Shown here piece after piece: positions 59,626 through 64,000 of a stretch of DNA of 64,000 nt (position 1 is its first letter; each line of letters begins with the position of its first letter). The translations under genes and the position numbers were made by a program. Source of the stretch: CAIWHR01 sp963779805 (GTDB lineage: Bacteria > Pseudomonadota > Gammaproteobacteria > Burkholderiales > Casimicrobiaceae); contig CAVZZN010000005.1 in NCBI GenBank assembly GCA_963779805.1, positions 248,001-312,000 of the forward strand, given 5' to 3'. The notes below the pieces were generated by a model, which saw nothing but the letters and a program-made list of their open reading frames with translations, was not told the origin of the DNA and made no database searches.

Positions 59626-61441
59626 TCATGAGCCGACGGTCGCGCCGAGTGCGCGTTGCGCGGCGGCGTTGAGCTCCGCCGCGATCACGGGCTTCTGCAG
59701 TAGCGCAATGCCGGCCTGGGCGACCTCGGCGCGCGCAGCATCCGTGGTGTCGCCCGAGACCACGATGGCAGGTGCGTCGTGGCCGGGCGCGGCGCGCACC
59801 TCCGCGATCGCGTTCAGGCCGGAGGCGCCCTGCGCGAGACGAAGGTCGGCGACGATGAGATCCGTGCGGGGAACGCGGTTTTGCTGCAGCTCGCGCCGGA
59901 CCTCGTCGCTGCTCCTCCCGGCGGTCACGTCTGCGCCCCACGTGGCGAAGAGGGCTTGCATGGCGGCGATGACCGCCGGATCGTCATCGATCACGACCAC
60001 GTGACATCCGCGCAGGGAGAGCTCGCTCGCCGCTTCGGCCGCGACCGGCGCGGGGCCGGGATCGCAGGCACGCGAGCGGGCGCGATGCTGCGGGGCGAGC
60101 GGCGCCAGCACCGAGAATCGCGAGCCGCGTCCGGGCGCGGATTCGAGCTCGAGCGCGTGCCCCAGCAGCGTCGAGAGCCTGCGTACGATCGCCAGCCCCA
60201 GGCCGAGACCGTGCCCGCGGCGCATCTCGTTCGCGTTGCCGCCGACCTGCACGAAGTCCTCGAAGATGCGTTCCTGATCGGCCGGTGCGATGCCGATGCC
60301 GGAGTCGATCACGTCGATGCGCACGCTGCGACCGCGGCGGCGCACGCCCATGACGATGCCGCCTTCGCGCGTATAGCGCAGCGCGTTGGCCGCGAGGTTG
60401 CGCAGGATGCGCTCGAGCAGGACCGGGTCGCTCAGCACCGTGATGCCGGTCGGCACCGTGCGAAACGCGAGGCCCGCGGCATTGGCCTGGGCTGCGAAGT
60501 CGCGCGCAATCCGCGTCAGCACGGGCTGCAGCGCGACCGCGCGCACCTCGGGCCGCAGCACGCCCGCATCGAGGCGCGAGAGATCGAGCAGCTGCCCGAA
60601 CAGGCGCTCCAGTGCTTCCACCGAGGCGTGGATGCTCGACGACGAGCGGCTGCACGGCCGGATCGCGCACCTTGGCGGCGAGTGCCGCCGCGAAGAGCCC
60701 CATCGCGTGCAGCGGCTGGCGCAGGTCGTGGCTGGCGGCGGCGAGGAACTGGCTCTTGGCGCGATTGGCGGCTTCCGCCGCGGCGCGGGCGCGCTCGGCC
60801 TCGGCGGTCTGCTGCTTCAGCTCGTCGACGAGATCGGCGTTCTCGTAGCGCATCGCGAGCGACTGCGTGAGCAGCGCGTTCAGGTGATGGCCGTACGCGA
60901 GGACGAACGCGAGCACGACCGTCATGACCAGGGCGGTGAACAGATGCACGCGATCGCCCTCGGCGGCAACGCGCACGATGAGCGGCACCAGCGCGGGCAG
61001 CACGAAGCCGTAGAACGACGGCCGGTACACGGCGGTGAGATTGAGGCCGCCGAGGATGACGCCGAAGAGGCACACGATCACCAGCGCCTGATGCGCGGGG
61101 GAGGGCGGGAACAGCGCGACTGCGGCCACGCCCCACAGCGTGCCGGCAAGGGTCGACCCCACCGACCAGTAGCCGCCCCAGCGTGCCGAGTCGGCGGCCG
61201 CGGGCGCGAGGCGCTGGTAGGCGCGCGCGAGCATGCCGCGCCAGCCCTGGTTCGCGAGGATCGCGATCACCCACGCGAGCATCGCGGCGGGTGCCGCTTC
61301 CTCCCACAGCACGAGACACAGGATGGTGGCGCCCAGCACCATCGACACCGTCGTGCGATGCCACTGCGCGTACAACGTGGCGACCTGATCGGCGCGGGCG
61401 CGCGCGAGCAGCGAGAGCGGAATGGCGGGTGCGGTGAGCAT
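59626..61441 (-). CDS. Hybrid sensor histidine kinase with receiver domain (frameshifted)
   Basis: About 604 residues when read through, from ATG 61441. Six transmembrane helices occupy residues ~32-185, then a coiled coil (LVDELKQQTAEAERARAAAE), a HisKA box ASHDLRQPLHAMGLF with His238, the ATPase motifs NLAANALRYT, DSGIGIA and GHGLGLGLAIV, and a C-terminal receiver with VVIDDDPAV, DLIVADLRL (phospho-Asp) and the LLQKP lysine. The shift near 60640-60655 lies between the HisKA and ATPase parts. The NarL-type regulator gene is directly upstream, so the pair likely works as a unit. Confidence 0.86.
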
Positions 61442-61498
61442 TGCAGCGATGACCTCCGCGGTGACCTCTCGGGTGACCCGAAAGATGATGGCCGGGCT

Positions 61499-61535
61499 CC
61501 GGGGTACCTCCGACGTGCCTCGGAGGGTACCCCGG
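61499..61535 (-). other. Strong hairpin between regulator and hybrid kinase genes
   Basis: A 15-bp stem with a single bulged base (61499-61513 with 61520-61535) and a 6-base loop lies in the 104-base gap between the NarL-type regulator stop (61546) and the hybrid-kinase start (61441). No T tract follows, so it looks like an attenuator, RNA-processing or mRNA-stability element, or a protein-binding palindrome. Confidence 0.7.
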
Positions 61536-61545
61536 CGGTGCGATT

Positions 61546-62193
61546 TCAGCGCCGACCGGAGATCGCGTGCGTGCTGATGCCCCGGCGCGCGAGCTCCGCC
61601 ACGGCCTGCGTGCGCGATTGCACGTTCAGGCGCTTGAGGATCGCGCTCACGTGCACCTTCACCGTTCCCTCGGACAGGCGCAGGTCGCGACAGATGAGCT
61701 TGTTGGGCTTGCCCTGTACGAGGAGCTTCAGCACGTCGGCCTGGCGCGGCGTGAGCCCGAGCGCATCGCGCCCGATGTGCACGCCGTCGCCGTTCGCGTG
61801 CACGCCCGCCGCCACGCGCACCGCCTGCGCGCCTTCGACCGCCTGGCGCAGCGCATCGAGCAGCGTGTCGGGGTCGGCGGTCTTCGGGATGAACCCGCGC
61901 GCCCCGGCCGCGAGTGCTGCCGCGACGGTGTCGTCGTCGTGCGTGGCGGAGAGCACCACGACGACGACGCCGGGATAGTCGAGCATGATGTCGGCGAGGA
62001 AGTCGAGGCCGCGCGCGCCCGGGAGCGCGAGATCGAGCAGCACCAGACCGACGTCCGGATCGTCGTCGAGCACGGCCACCGCCTCCATCGGGTCGCCCGC
62101 GGCGACGGTGGAGACGCCTTCGGCAAGGCGAGGCAGGAGCTGCGCGAGCGCCTGCACGATGAGTGGATGATCGTCCACGACCAGGATCTTCAC
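61546..62193 (-). CDS. NarL/LuxR-family response regulator
   Basis: A 215-residue regulator from GTG 62193, preceded by GGAGAAGGGGGGAG. The receiver has VVDDHPLIV and phospho-Asp54 in LLDLALPGARGLDF. The C-terminal LuxR helix-turn-helix starts LGLTPRQADVLKLLVQGKPN and continues LSEGTVKVHVSAILKRL. It should be phosphorylated by the hybrid kinase encoded next to it. Targets are not visible; no obvious operator is seen nearby. Confidence 0.9.
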   Translation of the reverse strand: MKILVVDDHPLIVQALAQLLPRLAEGVSTVAAGDPMEAVAVLDDDPDVGLVLLDLALPGARGLDFLADIMLDYPGVVVVVLSATHDDDTVAAALAAGARGFIPKTADPDTLLDALRQAVEGAQAVRVAAGVHANGDGVHIGRDALGLTPRQADVLKLLVQGKPNKLICRDLRLSEGTVKVHVSAILKRLNVQSRTQAVAELARRGISTHAISGRR

Positions 62194-62777
62194 GGCTCCC
62201 CCCTTCTCCGATTGTTTTGGTAGCGCGCATGGCCATCGCGGACTGCGCGCGCCGGCGCTGCGCAAACATGGTGGGGGAGGGCGTGCAGGCGCGCCAACTG
62301 CTACTGCCGACAGGAGCGACCACGAAGACGATGCAGGTGTGCGGCGACGCAAGAAGAGCCGGCCCCGCAGATCACGTCAAGCAGTCCTACGCGAGGCGGA
62401 GCTTCCCCGACGAAACGGCTGCACCCCTGTTGACTGGGATATGGGTGACATATATTCTGCCGACTACAAGTGGTTGCGCGGGATGCCGACCCGGGACACC
62501 GGATCACGGTGCCGCCGGCCACACCAGAAGGAGGCTACGTGCTCGGTGCTCTTCTTGGTTGCGCGGACCTGAGGTGCGCGAGCAGCGGTCCGCAGCGGCC
62601 GCCGAGCAGATCCGATCGCCTCCACTGCATCCCACGACGAGCCTTCGCACGCTGACGCGCGTGCGCACGGGGTTCGCGCACAGCATCGCTTCGCTGCTTA
62701 TCGAATCGCCCCACGAATACGAGCGGCTTTCCGCTCCGCCAATCGGAGCAATTCGCGGTGAACATGGAGGAGGAGAT
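62194..62777. other. 584-base regulatory region without a recognisable gene
   Basis: The region separates the divergent NarL-type regulator and the TRAP receptor gene. Open frames here give no recognisable protein. It contains one relatively AT-rich patch (62425-62460) with a promoter-like pair (separate entry) and the AGGAGGAGAT ribosome-binding site of the TRAP receptor gene just before its ATG. Other structure was not seen. Confidence 0.6.
62430..62458 (+). promoter_or_regulatory. Candidate sigma-70 promoter for the TRAP operon
   Basis: TTGACT at 62430-62435 is a good -35 hexamer. TATTCT at 62453-62458 stands 17 bases away; TATATT at 62451-62456 with 15 bases is an overlapping choice. The patch is the most AT-rich of the region and points toward the TRAP receptor gene, leaving a leader of more than 300 bases. 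Confidence 0.45.
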
Positions 62778-63808
62778 ATGCAGATGTCCACGAGCAGCGA
62801 GATCGTGCAGTCGGGGCGGAGCCGTGCTCTTGCGAGGAGCTTGGCGGCGCTGGCCGTCCTGGTAGCAGGTCTCATCATTGGCGGGCCCGCGCCGGCGCAA
62901 GAAATTCGCCTTCGATTCGCGCACTCACTCTCGACGAACGAGCCGTTTCACGAGGCGGCCGAATATTTCGCCGCAAATGTCGAGAAGCGCACCAACGGCC
63001 GCGTCCAGATCAAGGTATTCCCGGGAGAACAGCTCGGCAGCCTCAAGGACACGATGGAGATGGTTCGCAAGGGTTCTAACGTGATGGTCAGCACGGATTC
63101 GGGGTACCTTGCCGACTTCGTCCCGGACTTTGGCATTCTCAACGGACCTTACCTGCTGCGGCAGCCGCAGGATTTTAAGAAGTTGCTTGCGTCGGACTGG
63201 TATGCCGAGATCACGCGCAAGGCCCACGACGCGGGGTTCCAGGTGCTCGCATTCAACTGGTATTTCGGCGCCAGGCAAATCCTCGGCAATCGGCCGGTGC
63301 GCAACCTCAACGACATGAAGGGACTGTCGATCCGCGTGCCGCCCGTTCCGATGTTCATCGAGACTTTCAAGGCTCTCGGCGCGCGCGGGATCACTTTGCA
63401 GTGGTCCGAGGTCTATAGCGGATTACAGCAGAAAGTCGTCGACGCAGTGGAGGCGCCATTGCCGACGCTGTACGGTTCGAAGCTCTACGAGTCCGCGAAG
63501 GTCATATCGATGACATCGCACTTCGTGGCGTATCTCGGCGTGTCGATGAACGCGCAGGTCTTCGACAATCTGCCAAGGACGTTCAAAAGGTGCTGCTCGA
63601 GGAGGCAGTAAAGGCCGGCGACTACATGGCCCAGCTCACCGAGAAGCGACAAGATGCCGTCATCAAGGATTTCGAAGCTAAGGGCGTCAAATTCGTGCGG
63701 GACGTCGACGTGAGCTCCTTCCAGAAGGCAACCGAGCCCGTGTATGCAGCGTTCCCGAAGTGGACGCCGGGCCTGCATGCTCGCGTGCTGAAGATCCTCA
63801 ATCAGTAG
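62778..63808 (+). CDS. dctP: TRAP transporter periplasmic receptor DctP (frameshifted)
   Basis: About 343 residues when read through, from ATG 62778 behind AGGAGGAGAT. The signal peptide core is AALAVLVAGLIIGGPAPAQE. Family parts are RLRFAHSLSTNEPFHEAAEYF, FPGEQLGSLKDTMEMVRKG, the ligand-binding Arg segment MKGLSIRVPPVPMFIETFKA and WSEVYSGLQQKVVDAVEAP. The end (EEAVKAGDYMAQLTEKRQ to KILNQ) is in another frame; one missing A near 63574-63577 explains it. It starts a second dctPQM operon distinct from that at 36605-39566. Confidence 0.9.
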
Positions 63809-63842
63809 ACGTCGATTACAGTCGTATCGGGGCAACCACCCG

Positions 63843-64000
63843 ATGGCGAGCAACCTCGAGTATGCTGAAGGGCAACGTCACACACGCGCTGCCCCGCTCG
63901 GCTGGGTGCTCGCGAACTCCGAAGAAGTCATCGCTGGCGCCGCCCTCGTCGTGGTGGTCGCCGCGGTTAGCTGGGGAGTTTTCACCCGCTATCTCACGCA
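63843..64000 (+). CDS. dctQ: TRAP transporter small permease DctQ, N-terminal part
   Basis: The gene runs off the right edge of the window, with 52 residues present. It starts at ATG 63843, 34 bases after the dctP stop. A polar start is followed by WVLANSEEVIAGAALVVVV and SWGVFTRYLT, the first helix of a DctQ-type subunit and the typical FxRY motif. The dctM gene is expected beyond the window. Confidence 0.8.
   Translation, partial: MASNLEYAEGQRHTRAAPLGWVLANSEEVIAGAALVVVVAAVSWGVFTRYLT

Overview
The window is high-GC DNA (mid-60s % GC by eye) from a gram-negative proteobacterium, most likely a betaproteobacterium of the Burkholderiales type. Pointers are a Bug/TctC solute receptor, three TRAP-type periplasmic receptors, MmgE/PrpD, a 14-gene nuoA-N operon, a glcD/glcE/glcF glycolate oxidase cluster, fused-style ispD-ispF, an OmpR/EnvZ pair, and a palindromic intergenic repeat of a kind I associate with Burkholderiales. 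No rRNA, tRNA, CRISPR, phage or insertion sequence was recognised.

Layout. 1-14243: a catabolic island holding three copies of a thiolase-like protein followed by a small zinc-ribbon/OB-fold (DUF35) partner, two acyl-CoA ligases, a zinc alcohol dehydrogenase, an MFS transporter, an SMP-30-type lactonase, an Ldh2-type dehydrogenase, a Bug receptor and an MmgE/PrpD protein. Most of the first block is translationally coupled by 1-4 base overlaps. The thiolase-like proteins lack the usual nucleophilic Cys, so they may be retro-aldolases of the Ltp2/DUF35 kind. The substrate is unknown.

14279-27732 (minus strand): the complete respiratory complex I operon nuoABCDEFGHIJKLMN, with a short NuoG, an N-extended NuoI and a NuoM carrying a long Ala/Pro-rich tail. 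A perfect FNR-type palindrome lies upstream, in the gap shared with a divergent orphan TRAP-like receptor. 29169-35308: a metallopeptidase-like aspartoacylase/deacylase, a PQQ-type sugar dehydrogenase, an aldehyde dehydrogenase, a short-chain dehydrogenase and a Bcr/CflA-type exporter, closed by a perfect 25-bp inverted repeat. 35382-39566 (minus): a dctP-dctQ-dctM TRAP system plus a family III CoA-transferase.

39841-49212: two GlcD-type flavoproteins, a glutathione-transferase-like gene, glcE, glcF, a thioesterase, a GNAT acetyltransferase, ispD, ispF and a quinone-reductase-like oxidoreductase. 49294-56521: a molybdopterin oxidoreductase, a beta-carbonic anhydrase with an AI-2E-family membrane protein, a rhomboid protease, phosphonoacetaldehyde hydrolase with a 3-hydroxyisobutyrate/threonate dehydrogenase-like gene, and a small unknown protein. 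56567-62193: OmpR/EnvZ divergent from a Spy/CpxP-like periplasmic gene with tandem GTAAC half-sites between them, then a NarL-type regulator with a hybrid sensor kinase. 62778-64000: start of another TRAP operon.

A technical point matters for every reader: about 15 genes between 18.6 and 63.6 kb are broken by roughly 20 single-base indels, mostly +1 and often in short homopolymers. They include normally indispensable genes such as ispD and several nuo genes. I read these as sequence errors and give each gene its full span.
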